From Varroa destructor (lineage: Eukaryota; Arthropoda; Arachnida; Mesostigmata; Varroidae): a DNA stretch of 64,000 nucleotides. Within the stretch, counting starts at the first letter, position 1. Each line of letters begins with the position of its first letter. The stretch is from positions 23,698,782 through 23,762,781 of the forward strand of contig NW_019211454.1 of the NCBI RefSeq assembly GCF_002443255.2. The letters are read 5' to 3'. The notes beneath the pieces are model-generated. The model saw nothing but the letters and a program-made list of their open reading frames with translations. It had not been told where the DNA came from and did no database searches. Shown here piece after piece: positions 9,851-22,570 of this stretch. A program made the position numbers and the translations under genes.

Positions 9851-12700
9851 CAACAGATTCAGAAAAAGAGGCTTCTTGGGATCAAGAGCGCTGCCCGCGA
9901 TAATAACAGTTTTTTTTCTTTAATGAAACACCATTATGTACAATGGTGCCTTTATTTTAGTACCATTTCATATGTGCACTATAGGAACCATGATTCGAAT
10001 TAGATAACAAATGCGAGAGTGTTGGTAAATACTGCACAGCGAATGAAACTATTACGACATCAAAGGTGATGAAGTACAAGAGTAGGTACTATTAATCCGC
10101 CAAACCATATAGCATCATGCTCGAGGTAGCTGTTTAAATACAGTTCGGCGTGTCACACTTTAGATTCTCTGAAGTTCTTCTCCATGCAAAAAACGAAGTA
10201 TTTTGTTGTTAGCGGTTGAAGCTTTCACATTTATAATAGTATATCGTTTATATAATACGTCGATGAATCGTTTCAGCCTCGCTCCTTAATCTGTCATTTG
10301 TGTAACACACAAGTGTTTTAGCTCAGAGATTTATATTTTAATGGTTCCAATCGTCGTTAGAAAAGATAATGTCTATACTTTGTCCGTAATTACTCTGTCA
10401 CAGTTACTAATCCCATCATCTCTAACACAGCAGTTCGCTAGAACTTACCGTATGTATGTCGACACCTAGAATAGCAGTGATATCTGTTCTTTAGAAGAAA
10501 CCTATCAAGTCGTGCAGCTTCTATCGTCTTGCTTTGCTATATCAAAGTAGCGCATATTCTAACAAAGGTATGTTAATCAAAGGCTCATAGGAAGGAACTC
10601 GGACGAGCTAACAGTTGTATGAGAAAACTCAAGTACTAAAAACACGTGAAAACTTAGTAGCACAATTGTTGGAAGCCTAAAATGTGTAGGCGTGCAGGGA
10701 CTATGATGCCTTAAGAAAGCATCCGAAAGGTAGCCCTCAGTGTCTTTGTAAGGTTAACGCACTTCTGAAGAAGCAGAAATAATGCGAAATTATTTACCGG
10801 TCATAATACGGAAGAACGAGAAAGACGAGTTCTGCTGAACCTTTGGCGCGGCGAATGCCGCTCTAGGCAGTTAAATTTGAAAGCAACTTAGAGTTAAAAC
10901 ACAAATAAGTTAACAGTTTGAAAAAATGCCAGGTAGAGAAATTTAGTGGTGTCTTTCTAGTTGTAAGTCTAGTTTTTTCATCATGGACATACTAGCTGTA
11001 TACCTATGTATTACTTGTACTTGTTTTTATCAAAAGACAAAACCGCTTTTGCTTTAAACAGACAGCTTTACCAATTTCGAAAGATCTCATAACCACCGTT
11101 CTGCTTGCCACAGGCTGTGGCTTGTGTGGTAAACATTTGTAAAGATTTCTATTACATATAAACGGAGTTACGGATATGACGTCAAACTTAGGCATAATAG
11201 AGTCGACTAGTCAACACTTTAACCGATCAGAAGCTCGTAATATGAAGCGTTATAAATGAGTTTTTGTGATTTTTATTTAAGGATTATATTTAACTTCCCT
11301 AAGCACTGCCTAAATTCGATGACCGAATGTGTATTATTTGTTAGCGGTCCAAACCCGTATTTTCTTGTACCTATGCCGTTCTATAATGATATTAATACTA
11401 ATAATGATAAGATAATGGACTTCTTACGCCTTTCGATAGATTGCTAGAAAATTGTTCGGCTGTTGTCAGTTCAAATAATGGTTCCTAGGACGGGACACGA
11501 CCTCTTTTTGCTGTCAGCGTTACTTAGGGCGCCGACGAAATATGATTGGCCTGTAGGGAAGGTAAGTGCCCAGTATCGTTTCGAAAACAGACAAACCAGG
11601 TTGTTGCTCGCAACCCTTTTGGCGAAGCCGGAATTCTCTTTACGGCTTTTTCTTTACGTGATTTAGGTAGTCTAGAAAGGTTCGACCGCGTACACTCATA
11701 AAGTCTGGTCGACCGCTTCGCGAACTCTTCGCCATTTTATGGAATACAGCATAAATCAATGTTATTACTCTATATCGGTTGCCTGCACTACTTCGAGCTT
11801 CAGTAGAGAAGCTAAAGGGGCCACATATAGTTGTGAGGTTGATCGAATATTTCGCAAAAGTACTTATATGTATATATATATCAGTAATACTTTTCACTTG
11901 AAGGTGATAACTACTAATGGAAGCAAAATGTCTACTAGGGTAACTTCTTCCAAAAACTTACAGTTGATCACGGCACCGAGTTGTCATCATAAAGGGCAAG
12001 TTTGTGCAAGTCACCTCTTCCATAATCGTACAGAAACAGTATAATTATATTAATATTACGTCCCGTATCACTTATTAAAGGTTTTATTAGAGGTACGAGA
12101 AACGGGGTGTCTGTATAACTTCACGTGCCAAGATCCATATACCGGTGCATATGTGTAACTTTTTTTTGTAGGTGCTATCGTTTTCAAGACCTCCGCATGA
12201 ACTATAATTTTCTCTGCGGAAAAGACAGTTTCAAACATATCGGACTCGACAGATTCCTCAATTTCAAGTACGAACTTTTTTCCCAAAGTTAGTATTTTTT
12301 AATAATTTTATCTCTTTTTTTTGGTGTTTGCTGCTCCTGTTTGACCACGCTGTTACCAAATACGTTCGCCATACGACTCTTGTTACTGCTACATTTTCCG
12401 TACTTAGCCAGTGCACATTGACATATTAATTCACCAATTTTATTTGGATCCTCTTTTTTTTTGTACATTTATATATTCTAGCACATCTTGACCGATGTTC
12501 CCATCCCATGTGATATAGTTTCTATTTATTTCGAGTAAAATAGTAAGTTCGAAAAATTACAAATATTTTCGCTTGAAGTGCAAAAAAAAACGGTCTTCTT
12601 TGGACATCTCATATAAACAATGATAGCATTAGAATTTGTTGTAAGTAGTAGTCAAAAGTGGAGATAACGATTCTGTTTTAAAAAAGCCTTAAATGAATGA
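9850..12700. other. AT-rich DNA without a recognisable gene
   Basis: Several frames of 60-101 codons occur at 11004-12286 on both strands, none with a family pattern. One perfect TGACGTCA (CRE-like) octamer is at 11177-11184. A short TATA run sits at about 11868-11881. Confidence 0.5.
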
Positions 12701-12714
12701 ATGTTAACATATAC

Positions 12715-12734
12715 ATATATATATATATATATAT
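12715..12734. repeat. (TA)n microsatellite
   Basis: A pure AT dinucleotide run preceded by an interrupted ATACAT stretch. Confidence 0.9.
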
Positions 12735-12829
12735 TGGCAACAACGAATAAATATTCAAGTAACCTCGATACAAATAAAATTTAACTAACGTACCGGGTAC
12801 AATTGTGAAAGTATAATTTACAAGATATG

Positions 12830-14200
12830 ACTCGAAGGATCCGCCTGTGTCTCATGATGCTCAGCCTACGCCCGGTACGATGAAGCTCGACACCGGCCTT
12901 CATGTGTCCTACCCGAAAAGGGTCGAAAGCTTTAAAATTTCGGGCCCTAAGGCTTCCACCGGTCTTCAAGCCGCCTGCCAGCTGATTTCACAGATTCTTC
13001 TTGTGATTCCCGTCCTCGAGGTCGCACAGTACAACTAGCAAGCAGCACACGGGTTGCTGGTCGCCAGCCGTTTTCAGTAGGTATATGCTTTGTGCCTCGA
13101 ACAAGGTTGTATTTTCACCACGAGATCGAGGCAGGAGACCGGTATTGCTGCTTCTGCTCTCTAGCGATCGTCCAGCCCTTCTCTCCCCTGCTGAATTTTG
13201 ATTTGGGTTCTCTATGCTGGTGTGACTGCTTTTACCCCACATGGCAGTCAGCTCGGCTCTGCAAATGAGTTTCAGCTTCTGCAGTTCGATGCATTCATGT
13301 ATATATAGAGTCTATCTGCTCTCGAACGCCGACGGTTCTTGTCATCTTTCTGCCGGATCCCTCATGGAGATCTCATCAGAGAGAGACTCGACGGATCAAC
13401 AGAAGTTGCATTAGTTCCTCCGTTTCGAGCACTGCCGAACGAAGTCTTCAGCTGCCCAAGCTCTTGCTGTTGCTCAAAGGTGCACATAGAAATATCTATG
13501 TTATTTGATGGCGGATGAAAGATTTTCCGACAGCCTTCCTTCATGAAGCCTTATCCGTAGGATCATTCACGGTGCTACTAGTGTTGGAGACGCCAGCTAG
13601 CCAGCCAATCCTGTGGCTTCTGCTGGTTGCGTGTCTATGAGAAAATAGGCGTACTTGGACCAGACGACTACACAGCACACCGCGGCAAGCAGCGGAGCTC
13701 ACAGAGCTCACTCGCGCTCCCGAGAGTGCAGAGAGGCCTGAGAGCAGCGAATTCAAGCGGGGAATAGCAGATGCTCCAGAAGCCAGCCAGCCAGCTACAC
13801 ATAATAATACAATGGAACTCGTTCGAGGCGCCTCTTCATCTTACTTCGCAAGCTGCTCCTCCTGTTGCTGTTGTGAGGCTAAAAGGAGAAGGCCTCCCCG
13901 CCGTTGCCTCGTTGGAGGCTAGCAACGTTGAGCCTCAATATAGGACAGAAGCAGAGATCTGCCGACTGTGTATAGACAAAGGGACACGAAGGCTTCGAGA
14001 GGCGGGTTCTCACGTTGGCCTGTCTCCGTGCTGGTTTGTGCGAGCCTAGCACTACTAACTTCGCAGGGGGAGCAACGCAGATACTATGACAAACAGATGA
14101 CCTACAGCTTCAGCACTGAAGCTCAACCTTACGAGCTTCGACTATTCGAGGCCTACGCCACAGTACGAGCAGGGTCAGTCCAACCAACATGACTGCGCCA
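12830..14200. other. GC-richer island with Ser/Arg-rich minus-strand frame
   Basis: GC rises sharply from about 12.83 kb and CCAG/CTG triplets recur. The minus frame 13756-13541 (71 codons) begins MNSLLSGLSALSGARVSSVS and carries many Arg/Ser/Leu and no acidic residue over its first 55 residues or so, as a mitochondrial presequence would. It then runs into a stop with no recognisable mature domain. A plus frame (13771-14049, 92 codons) also shows no family. The island may hold an unrecognised exon, but evidence for coding is weak. Confidence 0.2.
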
Positions 14201-16300
14201 GCGTGACCCATGGGGCCGTTTGCTTGTTTGCCGCGAACTTTTAACAGAAATTCCATTCCACGCGTGTATATGCACATATGCGGAAGTTCTTAGAACCGGT
14301 TATTTGATTTGTCACAGGCGGAAAATGAGTTACATACATCGGTAAGCATCGTATGCTGCTGTTCTGGAAAAACGAGTGAACGGGAGAAGTACATATTCGA
14401 TCATCTGGAGTCATGCGTTAGTACAAATGCAAACAACGTTTTGCTATATTTGGTTCAGACGTAACTGACGCTGGTCGTCAACTCACTGGCTTGGCCTAGC
14501 ATGAAGGTAACGAAGGGGACGCTGCTTCGAATCCTGCCGATAGTACAGAAACGTTACACAATTTGTAGATATAAACAAAGCATCATTGAATTCAGCTATC
14601 TTGTTAACTCTTTTTTTGTTGACGATTTTTATTGGTTTTTGTATAACCTTTTTGCATGCTTTGCAGGTGTCGTCTCTGAGAAATAAATTAAACTTTGAAA
14701 ACTTAAATCTGTCACAGTTATTGGATTTCACGGCCGAATTAATTTCCAGACCTCTACTTAACCCGCTTGCAGAAGTGTTACGTGAACCGAAAAAGCAATT
14801 ATTTTCGTTTTTTTGCCGAATTTTTGAAGTCTGTATAGAGTCATTCTGTATAGAGCAAATTAACTAATGAAGTGTTTAATCAGAAAATGTAAAAAAATGC
14901 GTTTGTTCGAAACCAAAATAGGCCTTTGTGACTTCGTAGATTTCTAATTTTGTCGAGAACCATTGATGTGTAAGAATTTTAGCTGACTAGATTTCTTGAA
15001 AATAGCTTTAGTTTTCAATCGTGAAAAAAGTGAAATATAATTGAATATTATGACGAAATATTTGATCTGCATAAACAGTTTTGGGTAGATTTTACCCACT
15101 TCGATATAAATCAAGTAAACGCTCATTTTTCCGAAAATGTTTTTTACTAAATTTTCCCGAACCTATTTTGGATCGCAACGATTTAAAGTACTTTTAATCA
15201 TGCACTGTGTTTATTCTGTTACATAGGATAGGCCAGTGGCCTATGGTCGTTTCGCTTATGAACAAGCGGTCAATAGAGGCTTGATGACATCGCAGAATTT
15301 GCATTTTGCGTTGACGAAAAGCCGTATTTCGAGCGGCCACTTGTATTCTAAAAGCACATATCGATGAAAAATCTACCCCGCAAAACGATTACGCTTTACT
15401 ACGAAAATGTGAGTATTCAGCAAGTATTTTATTTATAAAAAATTAATGTACAATGAATGTGCCATCGGGCCGGCTTTCTTGAACATGACAATGGAATGGC
15501 CGGCCAGTCAGCCACCACCAACTTCTGGCGTAACTTAATACAAACTCGATTGTGTATTGCAGTGAAAATATTGGATACAAACAGCTTTTGAAGTTATCAA
15601 GACGTTGCTACGTCGAGTGGGAAACAATGTCCTTAGAGAAGCTGATCTCGATGTGCGGCGATGATGTCGAATGACCCTGCCGCTCTTGCGAATTGGCCTT
15701 TCAAGATTTTTCGTTTGCGACTTCGCGAAGAACAGAGGCAACGCTGGAAACGACTCGAAATACTCTTACTCGTCAGAGAAGTTGATGCTAAAGCGCGCAC
15801 GGCAAAATTCACACACGCTCACTGGGGATACATTTGACAGATAGTGTTTTAAGTTAACTACGACTAAGTTAAAACGACTAAGTTAACTTATCAAAATTGG
15901 TAGAAGAAGTCATTCCATTAACATTGGCTAGACGCCTTTAGTGCGTCGTCTGTAAGCGTGGCTGGCGTAGACAGTAACCGCTATTTAAATAGATATAGTT
16001 GTCTTTCACCCGCTCTAAAATAGTACTGTTTTATCCTAGCGATTTATAGATTTACAGCAGTGAAGTAAATTGCGAACTAAGCCTTTTAAGTGGTTTTCTG
16101 ATACGTTCGTTTTCGTTGACAGCAAGGGGTCGAATACCATATCGGCGTCTGTCTATGTAACGCAATAAAATTTCGATCTTTCGTACTCCGTCGTTTAATC
16201 TCGTCGGTTATCGTCATATTGCCAGCTAAATATACAACGAGAAATCGACAATGTAAATATGCCAATACGAGCAAATAGCTCGAGAGCCAGATTTCTATAA
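14200..16300. other. AT-rich DNA without a recognisable gene
   Basis: Frames around 14483-14867 overlap in three frames on both strands and are hydrophobic or Lys-rich because of T/A runs. Nothing matches a family. A small compound direct/inverted repeat lies at 15850-15890. Confidence 0.5.
15850..15890. repeat. Compound direct and inverted repeat built on GTTAAC
   Basis: The outer arms taagttaact (15850-15859) and agttaactta (15881-15890) are exact reverse complements. Two copies of cgactaagttaa (15861-15872 and 15875-15886) lie in the same orientation, the second overlapping the right arm. The pattern suggests local templated duplication or a multi-site binding element. Confidence 0.7.
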
Positions 16301-16322
16301 CATGGAGTCATTTACTCCATGT
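16300..16322. repeat. 9-bp perfect hairpin, 5-nt loop
   Basis: Arms acatggagt (16300-16308) and actccatgt (16314-16322) pair around catt-t. It lies at the boundary between AT-rich DNA and the next GC-rich island. Confidence 0.7.
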
Positions 16323-17880
16323 GCTATACGCACTTCCCTTTTCAATCCCCGCCACCGTTGCCTCAACGGCGATACACATCGATCGAGAACTGGTACCTAG
16401 CATTTGTCTCCTATCTGCATAGTACTACTATTGGAGGTACGGCTTGTAGCTACGAGAATTGGATCTACCTAGCGGTCGGCACAGCCCAACAAAATGACTC
16501 GGTTGTCTAGCCTAACCTGGCATCAGCCGCAACCTATTGAAGGCATATGAGTACACACAAAGAGTAAATGTATTGATATTTGAGCAGCACACTAACATGG
16601 GACTCCTCGCGCAACCTCGTCGCAACAACAACAGCGGCAGGAAAGACTCGAAACAGCCGGAACAAGGGTTGGCATCAGCATGATCAACACGATCGGCACC
16701 AGCATCAGTATCGTTCGGTCCCAACCATTACAGGACCTTCCCTCTGCCAGCTGGCAAAAAGAGTACTCACACTCCAGCAGTTACGATGGCGACGACAACG
16801 GCCGATGCCGTCAGGAGACAGCTACGGCGACTGCGAGAGCTTCTGTTGCTGTTAGGTAGCTGGTGAGGTGCTGGACGAGTGCTTCTCATTAGAGCTACCT
16901 ATCTACTTCTATCGAAGCATGGATGTGCAGTATTAGATACACACTTATTTCTGGCCCTAGGTTTTTAGGCCGCCGAGAACTCTGTCAGCAGTCAGCTATC
17001 GTAGTCTAGTTTGAAGCCTACGTCTGTCGCTGCTGCTACTGCTTCTGCAGCTCTTTCCACTCCTGTTGCTTGTGGCCTTTGTCGAAGCCTGGTGAACTTG
17101 TCTAGAGCCTGCCGTACAAACCATTGAAAGCTGCCCCGAAGCTGGCGTAGTCTGCGAGGTATTGAAGAGTGCTTCTGTCGCTGGCGTTATTGCTGCATGC
17201 ATAAAACCACCATTGCTACTGCTATCATGGCTGTGAAGTTCATAGCTGTTCGTATTGAGCATGCTAGTCTTTGAGCCTCAGTTCGTGATCCTGTTCAGCA
17301 GCAGCTCACGCAGCGGCAATTGGCAACTACTAGTGCCACTAGGTCTTCGCACTTCCTTCGCGCCGCCGCCGTCACCACCCCAGACGCCTGAATGCCGTAG
17401 CAAAGTATCATTCTCGTTCACCCGCAGCAGACGTCGCCCGACCGCTCTCGGACTGATTCTCGGTTATGCGCCTGTAGCGGCATTTACAGTCGCTAGTTTC
17501 TTCCGTTCACACGGCAGCCCATTCACGAAGAAAGGCTCAACCGGCCACAGCCAAGCTGAAGAGCGTTCAATACGAGAAAAAAATAAGGGAAGGAATAGGG
17601 CGAACTCCTGCTGGCCGCTGGCGTGTGTGTGGGTAAACATCGTCATCGCCTGTGTACGCCGACGACAACAGGAGCTACGACATTACAGCTAGCACCGTCG
17701 GGGGCGCTGGTTGTGTTTTTTCTTTCGAAAGGAAAAGGTAGATTAAGAACGCTAGTAGGAAAGCAAAACCTACTTTACGCGCACGTTGTCTACGTATATA
17801 ATATACACCGGAACGTACCCGTTAGCCCCGTTCTGATGTCATTAAAGTCTGTCGCTATGGGAAACACGGTTTGGTAGGTA
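16323..17880. other. GC-rich, CAA/CAG/TCG triplet-rich island; candidate exon DNA
   Basis: Runs of CAACAACAACAG and GCTGCTGCTACTGCTTCTGC type dominate. A minus frame (17262-16996, 88 codons) gives a Ser/Thr/Gln-rich peptide with SSSS runs and no charged domain, such as is common in disordered regions of arthropod regulators. Plus frames at 16580-16855 (91 codons) and 17255-17692 (145 codons) are also open. Overlap of frames on both strands means at most one is real, and repeat content alone could explain all of them. Confidence 0.25.
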
Positions 17881-18197
17881 GTTAAGAGTTATAGAAAGAT
17901 ATGTACGAGGCTAGGAACATTTTTGTATTTGAGTTTAGGTCGAATAACGCATTATATATTTAGCAACACTCTTCACTCTGAACTGTGACTTGTCTAGTAT
18001 ATTCTCACTGAGTACTGTCTATTGGAGACAGAGAAATACACAGTGATGGATACTACGCATAGTGACTCTTAAACGTCAAGCAATTTAGACGGCTATTAGC
18101 CGGATGAATGAAAGATCTCAAAAGCTTTTTACAAGTTGATTCCATGACTAGGAAATAATAGGAATCTTCACTAATTCGAACAAATTAATAGATAGAT

Positions 18198-18218
18198 AAA
18201 AAAAAAAAGGGGGGGCCC
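18198..18218. repeat. A11-G7-C3 homopolymer chain
   Basis: Eleven A residues are followed directly by seven G and three C residues, in otherwise AT-rich DNA. Three adjoining homopolymers of this kind are unusual. They may reflect slippage, an insertion scar or a base-calling artefact. Confidence 0.85.
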
Positions 18219-19864
18219 TCCATTTAAATACTAACGCTACCACAAATTACATATTATTCATTTGAAATAAGCATCATAGACGCCACCTCTACGTTACAAA
18301 GGTCATCCGTATTGCGTTATTTTACGCTTTTATGATAGTAATTTACATTATGTAGATGATTTACCATTCATTTACAATTATTCAACCATTTATTCTATGC
18401 TAGACGAAGATTGATTGAAGTAATAAGTGATTGCCGCACCTCCCTGGACTAGCCCACTGTGAGTACCTTACGGAAAGACGGCATCGGGACGTCCGGTAGG
18501 TCGGAACGATAATGTGACAAAAGTAACAGGACGAATGAATTCGATAACCTTGCAGGCTTCATGGCGCCTGGTTCGTTTGTTGGCCTCGCCGGAAACCTTA
18601 ATGAACTTCAAGCTAATAAAATTGCTACGTTTAAGATGAACCGTACTTTTTCTTCGTGGTTATAGATAACTCTGGCATGCGCGAGTGCTATTGTGGCGTA
18701 AGACCTAGAGTTTGTTACTGCGAACAGCGATCCAACCTTTGCCATTCAATGGACATTTATAGCAATGTATGTATGTGTATAAATAGAATATAAAAGTGTC
18801 ATGGATTGCAAAATAGGACACCCATAACCTAACTACTCTTCTAGAGAAATCTTCGGATAAATTATGCCATAGATGTATAAGAAACAAATGTAAGTTCTAT
18901 CCATCATCTCAGCTAGAGTCTTCAGATCAGTGCGAATGCATGCACGTATGGTATAGCAAAAATGACTATCGTGAAATTTCGTTTCACCACTGAGCACTGA
19001 AGTATATACAGGTCTCACGGCTAATCCGTTATGACTCCCGTTGTTCTTATTTTCCGCATGCTTAGTGGCCTAAACTTGAACATGGCCGAGTAAGTTGCTA
19101 CTTCAAGCTGGCACTTGGTTAATGTCAGATGTGGCAAGGCAACCGGGTTTTTATTACGGAATAGGCATTTTATTATTACTCTCATAGTTGCTCGTTCGCA
19201 ATTTAAGTTTGTCCCTGTATCTGAAATCTCTACCAGCCTTCACTGTACGAGGAGAACCAACTTTCACTATATGCATGTTTCGTATAAAAACTTGTTGGAA
19301 ATTATCAATGGGCCATTGGTCTATAGAACAACACTTTGTGTATCAGATCGGATCAGTTCCAATTAAAATGGGCACCAATTCAGTTTTTGACATCCGAGTA
19401 TTAACTGCTTTACCCTTCTTAGATGTCTCAGCTAAATGGTTTACGAAACAGTAGTAGAATTATACATGATGGCTTCTTTTTGCTCTTTTTAGTCTTACAT
19501 TTGCTCGATGTTGCGCTCGCTGATAAATGTTCCCTGTGGAGTAGCTCGGTAACTGGTTACGGATACCTATTAACATACATACATTAGGCAAGGTCCAGAT
19601 GGACAGGGATGTCAAGCAGTCAAACCTTGACATTCTGTCAGTGACCCGCTTGCCGGCCCCTTTAAGCGGAACTCGACTAGCGTAGCAGAGAGGCAGAACG
19701 AAAGAAGTTAAAAGCCGAGAACGCCACACGGTCGGGTGATTGGAGATTCCGACGATTAATAGGATCGTTGATCGGTGCCGACCCGCCTATTGTTCCCTTC
19801 TACTGTTATTTTTGTCCATCTCCATGACCACACGCGGAGTCTAAATTCCCAGTTGTGAATACGC

Positions 19865-19905
19865 GTCCTGTACGTGCTTTATACAGGACACCCGTGCCCT
19901 GTACA
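19865..19905. repeat. CCTGTA inverted and direct repeat cluster
   Basis: gtcctgta (19865-19872) pairs with tacaggac (19882-19889) across a 9-nt loop, and a third near-copy, ccctgtacacg, follows at about 19897-19907. The first and third copies are direct repeats of each other with one or two changes. Confidence 0.6.
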
Positions 19906-20558
19906 CGAAAAGTTGGATCTGAGCGAGCCACAGTGTCGCTGTTGCATTGAAATATTATTGGACCCTGCATGAACTAGCATATGCCACGGTCGTAGATATC
20001 TCTACAGCAGTTGGTGCAATTATGGGCACGCCACAACGCACGGTGTGGCACATCTCGGCGTACGGACGTGTCTTGAAGAACAAGTGCGTATTATGAAATA
20101 GCGCGCTCTCTTTTGTGAGACAATGGAAAAACAACCGCATATTCCATAAATCGTTTCCTAGTTGTCGAACTGTGCTAACTATGCATTCTGGCATCAAAAC
20201 CAGTTGTGGAATGAACAAACCTCATTAGAGACTGTATGAATTTATATTACCAAGTAGACCTGAAGAGACCGGTGAGGAATGGCGGCAATTTAGGACCCAG
20301 TGTTCGTGAGCAGTTGAAATGGCCGGTCATGCAATCCAGCGGCCATCGAGGCAACCAGCAGAGGCCTTCGCTTCGTCGACGGATCTTTTAGAAGCAACGA
20401 TTATCGCTGGTCGGCCATCGCCTCGCCTCTCATTCAGCTGCCTTGAAGCTTCGATAGGAGTAACAGCAGCCGCAGCGGCAGCTCGGTTTGGTTTGTTCTC
20501 AGACAAAGGATAGAAATGACGACAACATCGACAGGGAGGATAAAAGCGTCTGAGGAGA

Positions 20559-20583
20559 GCTCGCTCGCTCGCTCGCTCGCTCG
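20559..20583. repeat. (CTCG)n tetranucleotide repeat
   Basis: Six near-perfect CTCG units in tandem. The repeat is 25 bp long and unusually rich in CpG for this window. Confidence 0.9.
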
Positions 20584-20746
20584 ACTCCATCCGTAACTGC
20601 ACACATACATTCGTATACAAACACATGCAGCATACGCACAGTTGAGCGGGATAGGGCAGACAGACAGACAGGCAGGGAGCTGGAGCGCCAGCAGGCAACA
20701 TATGTTAGTGCCGTGTTCTGCACGCGGTTCTCCCGTTGGGTACGCG

Positions 20747-20787
20747 CGGCGGCGACGGCGGCGGCGGCGGCGGCGGCGGCAGCGGCG
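20747..20787. repeat. (GGC)n triplet repeat
   Basis: About thirteen GGC units, interrupted by GAC and AGC, continue into GCAGCC triplets. The tract encodes poly-Arg, poly-Gly/Ala or poly-Pro runs depending on frame, which explains the odd frames over it. Confidence 0.9.
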
Positions 20788-21425
20788 ACAGCAGCCGCAG
20801 GGTCGAATTGCCGTTGTTGTTTCGTCTGATCTGAACAGGATAGAGCAGCCGCGCAAGAACAGATGGTCGGCCAACAGTCAGGTAGGTTAGCTGGCTTTCT
20901 CTCTTCCTATTTGGCTGGTTCGCTGACTGGGCTTCTCTCGCACTCGGTCGATAGCAGAGGTAGCTCAAGAGAAGCATCGAAGTGTCACCGCCGCCGAGCG
21001 GCTCCCATAAGACCAGCCACAGCAAATACAGCGTATAGAGTCGGCAATCAAGAGATGCAGTACTATATGTACACAGACGACATCCATGTATAACTCGTAG
21101 CCTTCAGATAGGGGTGCCTTCCTTCACTCGACTAGACGCGACTTGCCGCCGGATGCAACGCCAAAGCTGAACAGCAGGAACAGGCAGTAGTTCTACTCGC
21201 TCACCGGGACTCATTCGGATCCTCTCGATACACCGCGCTCACAGCTCCTCATAGATATGTATTACGATGACCGTGGTAGTCGCTGGCTGCAGTGCATTAA
21301 TACTACTGGTGTTCCTTACTGCACAACCGCACGCTTTGTTCTGTGGATCTATTTGGCTCATCCTCCGCATGTAATAGATAGTTTTATTACTCGTCTGTTG
21401 CGTATATATACACACAAGAGGTGCA

Positions 21426-21440
21426 ATATATATATATATA
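21426..21440. repeat. Short (TA)n tract
   Basis: Pure TA dinucleotides followed by GATATAGGATATA. Confidence 0.85.
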
Positions 21441-22554
21441 GATATAGGATATACAAAAGGTACGCTAAAGGTCTCCTGAACAGTTTCCATTTCACAGATT
21501 CTCAAGGAGCAGGAGATTTATTTCCATACGGGATATGTTATCACAATGGTGTACGTTATAATAATCCAGTATTCAACCGTCTTACCCAACTAACAGATGA
21601 TTTCTTAGTATTTTGCGTGCGTCGTTGTTATCAAGTTTGATCTGAAATGAAAAAAAACAAACTATATTATTTCATACACTAACTCTATGGCATTATATCA
21701 TCATTTTAAAGGTATAACAGTGACGCTATTGGGCTAGTACTATCGTAAATCAACAGTGATTTTATATATCGCCTACTAATGTACAATGCCAATCAGCTTT
21801 TGAGACAGGCCATACATATACGAAATACGGGGCTCGATAAACGGAAGTTTGCTTAACGCCATTTATTGAAAACAATCGGTGTTATTGAAGTGTGAAAAAA
21901 AAAAGGGATACACTTTTATAATCTAGCCAAATGGGCCTGCGGCAATTTATTTACTTCGGAACAAACATTAATTGAATACATGGTAGGCTGAACTGGTGGC
22001 TGGACTGTATTATAGACCATGAGAGAGAAATGTCTAATCAAACAAAGTGAAAGGGAGAATATTCCGTTTTGTTAGAAAGCTGTGGGTATAGCTAGAGAAG
22101 CCGATGCTCTATGTTATGTTGGATTAATCAAAACTCTTGAAGGTGAAAAGAATAGGAAGAGCGTTAGTTCCGTTCCTCCACCGCACTGAAACCTGTGTAA
22201 TGACCGTACTTATAACGTATTATAGGTAATTATCCATGCCGATTCTGATCCACCGTCGCAACTATACACGTGTGGCGCTTATGTTGACAGTATCGTTTTA
22301 TCTGAACTACGTGTTACGCTAACAAAGTTCTTTCGTAACACATCGTTGACAACAACGACATAGAATACAACAAACGCGTTAGCTGAAGCCAACATACACA
22401 AATAAACACACCTACCAAACTCTGTTATATAGTATCATTTATAGAAAACATCCTGTAACGCGAATCGCGTGTGTGTATATGGACATTTCTGAAATTTTGA
22501 CAGTCTTATTCATTCAAAATCAACATTGGTTTGCTGCAAAAACGGACCGGCCAC

Positions 22555-22570
22555 TATATATATATATATT
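22555..22570. repeat. Short (TA)n tract
   Basis: Eight TA units in AT-rich DNA, flanked on the left by the GC-rich word cggaccggcca. Confidence 0.85.

Larger units (their letters stand above)
17880..20280. other. AT-rich DNA without a recognisable gene
   Basis: Frames of 60-89 codons at 18705-20218 lie on both strands and match nothing. The homopolymer chain at 18198-18218 and the CCTGTA repeat cluster at 19865-19905 are the only structured features. Confidence 0.5.
20280..21260. other. GC-rich microsatellite cluster; candidate promoter or 5' exon region
   Basis: Within about 250 bp this island packs (CTCG)n, (CAGA/CAGG)n and (GGC)n tracts. It ends near an AT-rich flank. Long frames on both strands (for example minus 20434-20874, 146 codons, Arg/Cys/Pro-rich; minus 20705-21025, with a proline run) are direct translations of the repeats. 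CGG-type tracts are typical of transcribed 5' untranslated regions and promoters, but I cannot point to a start site. Confidence 0.25.

Noticed and set aside
20434..21025. Arg/Pro/Cys-rich frames of 74-146 codons on the minus strand
   Set aside because: They are direct translations of the GGC and CTCG repeat tracts, open because such repeats lack stop codons.
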